A DNA stretch of 64,000 nucleotides from an uncultured Bacteroidales bacterium (lineage in GTDB: Bacteria > Bacteroidota > Bacteroidia > Bacteroidales > F082): positions 1 through 64,000 of the forward strand of contig ONJF01000017.1 of NCBI GenBank assembly GCA_900318085.1. Direction: 5' to 3'. A model generated the notes under the pieces. The model was not told the origin of the DNA, ran no database searches, and was given only the letters and a program-made list of their open reading frames with translations. Positions within the stretch are counted from its first letter, which is position 1. Each line of letters opens with the position of its first letter. A program made the translations under genes and the position numbers. Below are positions 26,836 through 35,500 of the stretch, piece after piece.

Positions 26836-26912
26836 GACTGTAGGGCTGTCACACCGTGACAGCCGCTTGTGAAATCCATCGACGGCTACCATAATATGAC
26901 AGCTCTACAGTC
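26836..26912. repeat. Inverted-repeat element, 77 bp
   Basis: Sixteen-base arms 26836-26851 and 26897-26912 pair with one mismatch and enclose a second stem CTGTCAC/GTGACAG. It lies between the repressor and a lipoprotein gene. No T run follows, so it is not a typical terminator. Confidence 0.65.
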
Positions 26913-26981
26913 ATTCGGCACAATTTTTGTGGTAAAGATACGTTATGTAACAAAGACAACAACCCAAAAATCATTTTTATC

Positions 26982-27974
26982 ATGAAAAAAGTATTTTTAA
27001 GTTTGATGCTCTTCTGCGGCTTGGCCCTGATCGGCACCAGTTGCAAAGACAACAACAATGGAAACAACGGCAACGGCAATGTCACCCCTGAGGTGCAATC
27101 CGGAGCCCTGACTGTCGGCAACAACACCGACAACATCGTCACCGCCAAAACCGTCAAGTACGGGCAAAAGAACGCCATCGTCCTCGCCTCCAAGGAGATG
27201 ACCGCCGCCAAGAACGAAGGTATCGCCATCATCTTCAACGGCAACATCGTCCCCGGCACCTACACGATGGGCAACAACTCGAAAGACCCCGTCCCCACTG
27301 TGGTCGGCTTCCACGAGTTCAACCTCGGCGAGCTTCCCTTCATCATGGGCGCCGACACCTTGTTCTATGGCGACACCTATTATTGGATGAACGGCGTGCT
27401 CTCCGTCACCGAAAATAACGGCACCTACACTGTCATTCTGTCACAAAGCATGGGCACCAACCACGACGGCCAAACCGTCCAGTTGGCCCTCAACTTCCAA
27501 GGCACGCTGCCGCCTTATCAGTTCGATGCCGACAACAAGTTCAAGATCAAGAACATCGAGAGCCCCATCGGATTGGCTGGCATCACCACTATCAGTGGAA
27601 TGGGTATCCTCGGTGACGGCGTGAAATCCATGCTCTTCATGTCGGCCGACCACAAACGTTCTTTCATCATCAGCTATCCTAGTGGCACACCTCTTGAAGG
27701 CGAGTATAACCTCGGCTATTTAGGCACACCTTATCTGCCCTTCCTGCCTTGTGTCCATGTCGCTCTCGACGCCGACTTCTGGACCATGCAACCCCAAACT
27801 GGCTATGTGGCCAAGAGTGGCACTCTGAAGGTCACCACCAACGACGATGGCACCAAGACGGTCCTCATGGAGAACCTGAAGCTGAAGAACCTGGAACACG
27901 ATAACGAGTTCTTCTTCCCCATCATCGACGGCTCACTGCAGTACCACGGCTATATGTATGAGTTGAGCCTGTAA
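26982..27974 (+). CDS. Lipoprotein of unknown function
   Basis: A 330-residue protein with a lipoprotein signal ending IGTSC (lipidated C21), then an asparagine- and glycine-rich linker (KDNNNGNNGNGN). The remainder is beta-rich with regular FNG, GTYT and GTL turns, suggesting repeated sandwich-like units, but no family is recognised. A weak terminator follows. No operon partner: the upstream gap holds an inverted repeat. Confidence 0.75.
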   Translation: MKKVFLSLMLFCGLALIGTSCKDNNNGNNGNGNVTPEVQSGALTVGNNTDNIVTAKTVKYGQKNAIVLASKEMTAAKNEGIAIIFNGNIVPGTYTMGNNSKDPVPTVVGFHEFNLGELPFIMGADTLFYGDTYYWMNGVLSVTENNGTYTVILSQSMGTNHDGQTVQLALNFQGTLPPYQFDADNKFKIKNIESPIGLAGITTISGMGILGDGVKSMLFMSADHKRSFIISYPSGTPLEGEYNLGYLGTPYLPFLPCVHVALDADFWTMQPQTGYVAKSGTLKVTTNDDGTKTVLMENLKLKNLEHDNEFFFPIIDGSLQYHGYMYELSL

Positions 27975-28001
27975 TCTTTCATTGAGATTTGAATTTATTT
28001 G

Positions 28002-28046
28002 TCCTCCGTGGAAAAGAATCATCTTATCTACGGAGGATATTTTTTA
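28002..28046 (+). terminator. Probable terminator
   Basis: TCCTCCG (28002-28008) pairs with CGGAGGA (28031-28037) around a 22-base loop and is followed by a T run. The long loop makes the call moderate. Confidence 0.5.
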
Positions 28047-28106
28047 GATTATAAAAATCAAATAACAAACTGATTATCAGAATTATATTATACTTTATCA
28101 AATAAG

Positions 28107-28165
28107 ACTTTAGATTTTTCCACTCAAAACTTTAGATTTTTCCACTCAAAACTTTAGATTTTTCC
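28107..28165 (+). repeat. 22-bp tandem repeat, 2.7 copies, over a promoter
   Basis: Two perfect 22-base units (28107-28128 and 28129-28150) and a third partial copy (28151-28165) run directly into the TATCTTTG box of the next gene. Confidence 0.9.
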
Positions 28166-28173
28166 TATCTTTG
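28166..28173 (+). promoter_or_regulatory. -7 promoter box TATCTTTG for the second DUF4143 ATPase
   Basis: Abuts the 22-bp tandem repeats. The ATG at 28185 would leave a leader of under ten bases, which favours the ATG at 28203. Confidence 0.55.
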
Positions 28174-28184
28174 CAGCCTGGTTC

Positions 28185-29375
28185 ATGAAAAAAAACGAAA
28201 GAATGATAGAGAGAACTGCCAAAGATGCCTTATTAAGACTCGCCTCACAATTCGCAGTGGTTGGAATCACAGGACCGCGACAAAGCGGAAAAACGACCCT
28301 CGCAAAGATGGCGTTTCCCGAAAAACGTTATATCTCGTTCGACGACAAGAACATCCGCGAGTTGGCGGCTGCCAATCCAACGGATTTCCTATTGGCCTTT
28401 CCCGACGGCGCCATCATCGACGAGGCGCAAAAGGTGCCAGAGATTTTTGATGCAGTCAAATACCACATTGACCAAAGCACTTTCACGCCAGGCAAGTTTA
28501 TCCTTACGGGATCCAACCAGTTCAACTTGAAGCAGAATATGACCGACTCGTTGGCGGGTCGCGCCGCCTTTTTGAAACTTCTCCCCTTTTCCATCGGTGA
28601 GCTCCAAAACGGCAACATGTTGGGTCCCAATGTGTATGAGATGATTTTCAAAGGATGCTATCCGCCTTTGTATGATTCGGCCAAGCACTTTTTGGGCGAT
28701 GACTGGTTCAACAGCTATGTAGACACCTACCTAGATTTGGATGTAGAGCGTCAGATCAACTACAGCAACCTGTCCGTATTCAAGAAGTTCATCCAAATCT
28801 GCGCCACTTATAGCGGACAAATGCTCTCGATGGACAGCATCGCTCGTGGCATCGGCGTTTCGGCCCCGACCGTCAAACAATGGCTCTCTATCCTGGAGTC
28901 GTCTTTCATCATCCACTTATTAGAACCTGACACCCAAAACCTTGGCAAGTCATTGGTGAAAACACCCAAGTTGTATTTTATAGATTCGGGACTGCTTTGC
29001 CACTTGCTCCGCATTGAGTCCGTCGAGGAACTGATTCTCAGCGAACACAAAGGAGCCATTATAGAGAGCTTCGCCATCGCCGAAATGCTTAAAAACAGGC
29101 TGAACCTGGGCAAGCAACCCAACTTGACCTTTTACCGCGACCAAAAAGGCTTTGAGGTGGACACCATCGCCGACTGGAAACACACTTTCGCCATCGAAAT
29201 CAAAAGCACCATCGAAGCCGAGCAAAACCTCTCAAAAAACACGCGCGACTACCTCGCACTTCGTGGCAACGACGGCTGCCGTGGCGCAGTCTTCTACCTT
29301 GGCGACTTAACCCTCTCCATCAATGGAATCGATTATGTTTCCTGGAAAGACTGGGGTAATTATGCAATGAAATAA
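28185..29375 (+). CDS. AAA+ ATPase with DUF4143 domain
   Basis: A 396-residue ATPase: Walker A GPRQSGKT (30-37), Walker B GAIIDEAQ with D79-E80, sensor LTGSNQFNL, winged-helix linker (ARGIGVSAPTVKQWLSIL) and C-terminal DUF4143 with FEVDTIADW and AIEIKST, a pattern like the PD-(D/E)xK core. Unlike the 23138 gene, this is the GPRQ subtype that closely resembles archaeal and Bacteroidota stand-alone ATPases. The start may be ATG 28203 (MIERTAK), since the promoter box ends at 28173. Function unknown. Tandem repeats upstream may modulate expression. Confidence 0.88.
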   Translation: MKKNERMIERTAKDALLRLASQFAVVGITGPRQSGKTTLAKMAFPEKRYISFDDKNIRELAAANPTDFLLAFPDGAIIDEAQKVPEIFDAVKYHIDQSTFTPGKFILTGSNQFNLKQNMTDSLAGRAAFLKLLPFSIGELQNGNMLGPNVYEMIFKGCYPPLYDSAKHFLGDDWFNSYVDTYLDLDVERQINYSNLSVFKKFIQICATYSGQMLSMDSIARGIGVSAPTVKQWLSILESSFIIHLLEPDTQNLGKSLVKTPKLYFIDSGLLCHLLRIESVEELILSEHKGAIIESFAIAEMLKNRLNLGKQPNLTFYRDQKGFEVDTIADWKHTFAIEIKSTIEAEQNLSKNTRDYLALRGNDGCRGAVFYLGDLTLSINGIDYVSWKDWGNYAMK

Positions 29376-29424
29376 CCATAGAAAAACAACCTATCCGTGA
29401 TCTACCCAACCAAGCGTCCGACAA

Positions 29425-31761
29425 ATGCTCTCCAACTACTGCATCAGCCAGATGGGACTGGAACGGGCGGACAAGATGGCCTTCTCGACCAACAAAGCCT
29501 CCATCCTCAAGAGCCTGGAACAGACCGAGGAGTTCATCGGCCTGTTGCAGACCGGCGTGCCTTTCCCCATGCGCGACTTCCACGACCTGCGTGAGGCCTT
29601 CCACCGCATCCAGATCGACGGCACATGCCTCAACGTGGAGGACCTCTTCGCCCTGAAGCCCTCACTCAACGTCGTCGAGGCCATCCTGCGCTATGGCCAC
29701 TCCGAGAGTGCCAACGCCACACCACGCATCAAGTCACTGATTGAGGACATCTTCATCGACCGCAACATCTTCACCGAGGTGAACCGCCTCGTCGACGACA
29801 AAGGCGAGATTCCCGACAACGCCTCCACCGAGCTGCTGGAAATCCGCCAGAGCATTCGCCGCAAGCAAGGCGGCATAGAGAAACGCATCCGCCAGATCAT
29901 GGGCGACGCCAAGACGGCGGGTTGGGTCGACCCGAAAGCGGAACTCACCGTGCGCGACGGCCGCCTGGTCATCCCCGTGAAGGCGGGCGACAAGCGCGCC
30001 ATCCGAGGCTTCATCCACGACGAGTCGGCCACCGGCCAGACCGTCTACATCGAGCCGGCCGAGATCTTCGACACCTCCAACGAAATCAAGGAGCTGGAGT
30101 ATGCCGAACGCCGCGAGATCCATCGCATCCTGATGGCCTTCACACGACTGCTACGGCCCTACCTCTCCGAACTCCGCAAGGCTTGGCACCTTTTGGGCGA
30201 ACTCGACTTCATCCGCGCCAAGGCCTTGCTGGCCAACGACATCGGCGGTGTGAAGCCCGAGTTACTGGATACACCTTATATTAATTGGCAGCAAGCCCGC
30301 CATCCCCTACTCGAGCGCAAACTGAAAGCCCAAGGCAAGCAAGTCGTCCCCTTGGACCTCCAACTCGACGAAAGCAACCGCATCCTCGTCATCAGCGGAC
30401 CCAACGCGGGCGGCAAGTCGGTCTGCCTAAAGACCACCGGGCTGCTGCAATACATGCTGCAGTGCGGCTTGATGCCACCCATGCGCGTCGACTCGCAGTG
30501 CGGCCTCTTCGAGAGCCTCTTCATCGACATCGGCGACGAGCAGTCCATCTTGGACGACCTCTCGACCTACAGCTCACACCTTATTAATATGAAGGCCCTG
30601 CTGGAGAACGCCGACGGCAAGACCCTCTTCCTCATCGATGAGTTCGGCACAGGCACCGAACCCCAGCTGGGCGGCGCCATTGCCGAGGCCATCCTCCTCG
30701 AGCTAAACAAGAAGCAGGCCTTCGGCATGGTCACCACACACTATGCCAACCTCAAACTCCTAGCTGACAACCACGAGGGCATCGTCAACGGCGCCATGCT
30801 GTTCGACACGCGTTTCATGCAGCCCATGTACATTATGATGACCGGCAAGCCCGGCTCGTCGTTCGCCTTCGAGATCGCCAAGAAGATCGGCTTCCCGAGG
30901 CAGATTCTCGACGACGCTGCCAACATCACCGGCGACCAGCACCTCAAGTTCGAGAAGCAGCTGCAGCAGCTCGAAGTCGATAAGAAAGCCATCCGCAAGA
31001 AAGAACAGGACCTGCGCATCGCCGACCAGCTGCTCACCGAGGTGGTGGAGAAATACAAGGGTCTGCTCGCCGAGCTTGAGAGCAAGAAGAAACAATACCT
31101 CCGCGACGCTGCTGCCGAGGCTCAAGAGCTGATACAGAAGGCCAACAGCCAGATAGAGCGCACCATCAAGGAGATTAAGGAGGCGCAGGCCGAGAAGACG
31201 AAGACCAAGGAGATCCGCCAGAGCCTGGAGAAGACCAAGGAAGAGATCGCCCAGAAGGCCAAGGAAGCGGCCGAAGAGAAGAAAAAGGAAGAGGGCGAGG
31301 TGGTGCTTAAGGTGGGCGACACCGTCTGCATCGAGGAGATGCAGGTGGTGGGCGAGATCCTGTCCATCAGCGACACCGACGCCACCATCCTCTTCGACAG
31401 CGTGCGTTTGCGCACCAGCCCCGACAAACTCCGCAAGGTGAGCCGTGCCGAGGCCCGCAAGGCGCAACGCAACTGGCAGAAAGGCATCGCCGCCGACCTC
31501 AGCGAGAAGGCCGAGCACTTCGACCTCACCTTGGATGTGCGAGGCCATCGTGCCGAGGAGGCCTTGGACCTCGTCGACAAGTACCTTGACGAGGCCAAGC
31601 TCTTAAGCATCAAGGAGGTGAGCATCCTGCACGGCAAAGGCAACGGCATCCTGCGCAAGCTCATCCGCGAGAAGCTCAGCCACATGCACGAGGTGGAGCG
31701 CTTCTGCGACGCCTCACTCGAGACGGGCGGCACGGGAATTACCCGGGTTTATTTCAAATAA
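29425..31761 (+). CDS. mutS2: MutS2 with altered 5' end
   Basis: A 778-residue protein from ATG 29425. It has the core MutS2 layout: clamp-like helices, GQTVYIEPAEI near 210-220, Walker A GPNAGGKS (325-332), Walker B TLFLIDEFGTG (D405-E406), a long charged coiled coil about 510-630 and a C-terminal Smr domain with LDVRGH (703-708) and HGKGNG (736-741). MutS2 acts in recombination control and ribosome rescue. The usual N-terminus (MIYP plus about 12 residues before RQ-L-L) is broken: GTG at 29397 encodes MIYP in another frame, and only ten bases separate it from the in-frame continuation. This suggests an out-of-frame deletion, with ATG 29425 as a substitute start that loses about 18 residues. 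Confidence 0.88.
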   Translation: MLSNYCISQMGLERADKMAFSTNKASILKSLEQTEEFIGLLQTGVPFPMRDFHDLREAFHRIQIDGTCLNVEDLFALKPSLNVVEAILRYGHSESANATPRIKSLIEDIFIDRNIFTEVNRLVDDKGEIPDNASTELLEIRQSIRRKQGGIEKRIRQIMGDAKTAGWVDPKAELTVRDGRLVIPVKAGDKRAIRGFIHDESATGQTVYIEPAEIFDTSNEIKELEYAERREIHRILMAFTRLLRPYLSELRKAWHLLGELDFIRAKALLANDIGGVKPELLDTPYINWQQARHPLLERKLKAQGKQVVPLDLQLDESNRILVISGPNAGGKSVCLKTTGLLQYMLQCGLMPPMRVDSQCGLFESLFIDIGDEQSILDDLSTYSSHLINMKALLENADGKTLFLIDEFGTGTEPQLGGAIAEAILLELNKKQAFGMVTTHYANLKLLADNHEGIVNGAMLFDTRFMQPMYIMMTGKPGSSFAFEIAKKIGFPRQILDDAANITGDQHLKFEKQLQQLEVDKKAIRKKEQDLRIADQLLTEVVEKYKGLLAELESKKKQYLRDAAAEAQELIQKANSQIERTIKEIKEAQAEKTKTKEIRQSLEKTKEEIAQKAKEAAEEKKKEEGEVVLKVGDTVCIEEMQVVGEILSISDTDATILFDSVRLRTSPDKLRKVSRAEARKAQRNWQKGIAADLSEKAEHFDLTLDVRGHRAEEALDLVDKYLDEAKLLSIKEVSILHGKGNGILRKLIREKLSHMHEVERFCDASLETGGTGITRVYFK

Positions 31762-31766
31762 TAAGA

Positions 31767-31902
31767 GTTTCCCGCTTCGCGGGAATGGAGCTTCTTTCTT
31801 TTTTATCAAGCGGCGGCAGCTGGAATCTACGTATAGTAAACACCACAGCCGCCGCAGTTTATGATAATACAAGAGCTCCATTCCCGCCGCCAGGCGGGAA
31901 AC
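31767..31902. repeat. Nested inverted-repeat element downstream of mutS2
   Basis: Arms 31767-31793 and 31874-31902 pair (GTTTCCCGC...GGAATGGAGCT with its complement), each arm also folding on itself (CCCGCTTCGCGGG; CCCGCCGCCAGGCGGG). An inner stem GCGGCGGC (31810-31817) pairs with GCCGCCGC (31848-31855). It may double as a mutS2 terminator. Confidence 0.7.
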
Positions 31903-32005
31903 GCCCTACTTTCACGCGAGCCCCCGCGAGCAAATTATTTACGGTAGATTTACGATAGATTTGCTTCCAAAATAACTCAACTTCCCCTTAGCCGACCTCT
32001 ATTTT

Positions 32006-32037
32006 TCAATTATCAATTATCAATTCTCAATTATCAG
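32006..32037. repeat. Low-complexity CAATTAT tract
   Basis: Four imperfect tandem units of about eight to nine bases based on TCAATTA. Similar tracts occur at 43254 and 52797. Confidence 0.75.
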
Positions 32038-32139
32038 TTTTTCACCCGTTCCCATCTACTCAATATACTATTTTCCAACGATTTACAATTTGATTTAAAT
32101 ATATTTCCTTTTTTAGTGTCCTGTGAGAATAATTTTTAT

Positions 32140-32147
32140 TATTTTTG
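32140..32147 (+). promoter_or_regulatory. -7 promoter box TATTTTTG for the giant adhesin
   Basis: Only good TAnnTTTG box before the 32526 gene; it implies a leader of about 370 bases. Confidence 0.5.
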
Positions 32148-32396
32148 CACCCGAATTCAACCCTATGAATTGGGACGGTACCCCCAGTTCTTTAACGTAC
32201 GTAATTACTATAGTAAACAACACAAATTAAGGATCCTAAAATGAACAAAACCAGCACCTTACTAGGTAACTTGCTGGACACTTACCGAACCCTCACCTTG
32301 ACGAGCCGCAGGCTTTCTGCCCCGCGCCGTGTCATGCGAGTAGTGTGTAAAGTGCCCACAAACGGACTATGCCCATTCCTAAGCAGGTCCCTGAGT

Positions 32397-32413
32397 CCTG
32401 AGCTTGTCGAAGG
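32397..32413 (+). repeat. Short dispersed repeat CCTGAGCTTGTCGAAGG
   Basis: This 17-base word is a recognisable short dispersed repeat found in several bacterial phyla. Here it is a single copy in a non-coding leader. Confidence 0.5.
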
Positions 32414-32525
32414 ATCGAAGGGCCGTCTCGCGTCCCGCGTCTCTCAGTCCCGCGTCATTTAATAAGGAGTCCAAACAAAAGCAAACAATCAAGTATAAAC
32501 AACAATAAAAAATCTTCGAAGTAAA

Positions 32526-35500
32526 ATGCAAAAGTATTACAACAAGAAAAGAAAGCTCAACAAGTTAAAAACGAGCTTGTTGTTGCTGATGATGGCGGCC
32601 TTCGCCATCCCTGCGCAGGCCCAAACCCGCGCCAACGAGATCCGTATGAAGACGGGTAACGAAACCATCACCGATGAGGTGATCTACAACTTCTACGACT
32701 CAGGCGGTCCTTACATTATGGATCCTGAGGAAGATCCCAACAACGAATACAACTGGGTGACCTGGTACCAACACAACGAATCGTACCTGCTTCACTTGGT
32801 CAAGCCTGCTGGATATGACACCAAGGGCATCCAAATTACGTTCAACTATCTTCTCATCAACGACGATCACCTGAAGATCTACGAAGGCGACCTTGAGAAT
32901 GAAGAGAACCTGATTGTGGACCTCACCTGCAACGATTTCTCCACGGCTTATCCTCAAGGCTACAAAGTGGTTTCGCACGGCAACATGACCCTCCGTTTCG
33001 AGTCGAACGGACAATACCGCGATGCAGGTTGGGATGCCGATGTCAGATTGTGGGACTATTCACCCCAAGCTCCCGTTGCCCTTATGGAAGCCTGCGACAA
33101 CAATATCGTGTTGCTCCCTGGTAGCAAGGGCGAAGGCGCAAATGGCACTGAGATATATTACACTACCGATGGTTCAACGCCCCTCTATAACGTCCAAAAC
33201 CACAGCATCACTGTCGGCACGCCCTATACCGGCCCCTTCGCCATCACATCGGCAACCACAGTGAAGGCCATCTTGGTGGAAAATGGAACCACCTCTTCGA
33301 CGGTCTCCACCTACGAGTTCAACTCGCTGATTACGCCTCCTGTTCAGCCCACCATCACCCGCGTGGCAGGCACCAACAACTTCGAGATTGACGCCCATTG
33401 GAGCAACAATCTCCGCGACACCTATTATATCCATTACACCACCGACGGCACCGACCCGCAATATGCTCCCGCAAGCCAGCAACTCGTTTGCTCTGAACGC
33501 GATGCCAGCGGCAATTACGTCAACAAAATCAACACGGTGACGATGGACCATCCTGGCACGCTGCGTGTAGTGACCCGCGGCACCACCTGCACCGAACTGT
33601 TCTCGGAGGAAGCTAGTGAAACGGTTACAGAGGTGTTTGTGCCTACACCTGAGATTACCGTCTCTGGCACGGGAAACACGGGCACGGCCCAGATCATTTG
33701 CTCCTTGCCAGGCGCCACCATTTATTACACCCTTGATGGCACCGACCCCACCACGGCCACGACAACCTCTGGCACCAGCCCCCTCAGCGTCTCGGTGCCT
33801 GCCGGCTCCACCATTAAGGCCATGGCTGCCCACACTGGCACAGGCTATACCCAATCCGGCATCGCCTCCGCCATCTACATCCCCGGCGGCGACGGCAACA
33901 GCGGTGTCTTCGGCACCACCGTCCTTCTCGACGACCGCGAAGACCACAGCTGGAGCTACTACAGCGACAACACCAACCCCATCCGCAGCCTCAAGCCTGT
34001 CGATGTGAAGATTACCTATTATGGTAATGGTACTGGAACGGTTACGGCCTCAACAGATGCAAATCCTGGCGCAGGCACTTGGACACAAAATGCTACAGGC
34101 GTGCAGGTAAGTTACAACGAAACGGCCAACCAATTCGTTTATCTGAAAACCTTGGAGCGTGTTGACGGAACCACTTCAACAACCCCCACTGGCCGTTGCG
34201 AATACACAACCATTCCGAACCCCTTCTCGAAGAGACCTACATACGGCACTGGTGACACGCGTTGGCGTGGTTTCTACGGCTGGCGTATTAAATCCATTAG
34301 AGGCGGTAAGATCTATAGCGCCGCTACAAATGGCACCCAATATACTGCCTACGCTTCTGGCAACTTGGCTGCCACCAACTGGCTGAGCGCCGAAGGCACA
34401 TATTATTTCGCTCCTGATGCCGAAACTGGCATGGAAGTGGAACTCGAAGCGCTCTGGGCTAGAGCGTATGTGATGGCCAGTAGAGCTAGCTATTTAGCAT
34501 ATTATATCAATTCAGATGACCTCCAAGGAGGCTCCTATGAAAGGAACTTTTATGTGTTTACGGGCACATACAATACAGGTGATATTAATGCAACGCAAAA
34601 GCCATTAACTATTACTTCTCGTTATCCTGATGGAACGGCAGCTGGAACTAACTCTAGGGTGCAAGGAGACTTCACATGTAATGCAGATACTAAGTTTGAG
34701 TATGTGATATTCCGTGGTGGCAATAACTATTGTGCTACTCTTACTGCCAATAATCACAATCTCGTCATTGGACGTGGTGTGACTGGGTATAACAACGGAA
34801 TTTGTGCAAACACTGTTCAAGGTATCAGTGGAAATGCTTCCAACCTAGATTACACTATCCGTGTTGAAAGTGGTTCTTTCACCAATTTCGCCATGATGAG
34901 ACAAGGATCTGCCACATGTACTGGTGTCAATTCTGCCAGAGCCATTTTAGGTTCCGATTATGATCGTGCAAATAATGACAATGATAAACTTAGAATTACT
35001 GGTACAATGTATGGTGGTTCTAGCAATCATGCTTTCTCTACAGCTACCAACAGAAATAATCTTACTTTCGATTGGTTAATTAAGAGCGGTTATTTCCAGG
35101 GTAATGTTGGCACGGCTACAGCTGCGCAATCTATCTATATGGGCACTCCTGGTGATGGTAATACTCAAAATAGTGTTCAATATCAAGGTAAACGTAGATT
35201 AATACTGGAAGGAGGTAGTGTTGCAAACATTGCTGGAGGTATTAATTGCTATGAAAACAATTATGCTAACTACATGGTAAATGATGGTTCTTGGGCAGTT
35301 ATGATTCGTATGAAAGGCGGCACCGTTCGCGGTGTCGTTTACGGTGCGGCACAATTTGCAGGTTCTTCTGGTGACAGACGCTTTGTTTTCACTGGTGGCA
35401 GCGTTGCCGGTTGGATTGCAGGTGGCTGTAATGGTACTAATGAGGACGGTGGTGAACTCTATGGTAGCACAGAAATTTACTTTGGTGGTAAAGCCCAATG

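Larger units (their letters stand above)
31762..32525. other. 764-base non-coding region before the giant adhesin gene
   Basis: It contains an inverted-repeat element (31767-31902), a low-complexity CAATTAT tract (32006-32037), a promoter box (32140-32147) and a long leader of about 370 bases. The leader holds the short repeat CCTGAGCTTGTCGAAGG (32397-32413). An open frame 32241-32462 is probably not a gene. Confidence 0.6.

Noticed and set aside
28107-28165. Tandem repeats considered as a CRISPR array
   Set aside because: Units are adjacent with no spacers and there are no cas genes.
29397-29594. Separate 65-codon gene starting MIYP
   Set aside because: Only its first four codons resemble MutS2; the rest is an out-of-frame reading of mutS2, better explained by a deletion.
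32241-32462. 73-codon open frame starting MNKTSTLL before the giant adhesin
   Set aside because: Half of it is made of the dispersed GAGCTTGTCGAAGG repeat and other low-complexity sequence; no signal, motif or good ribosome site supports a protein.
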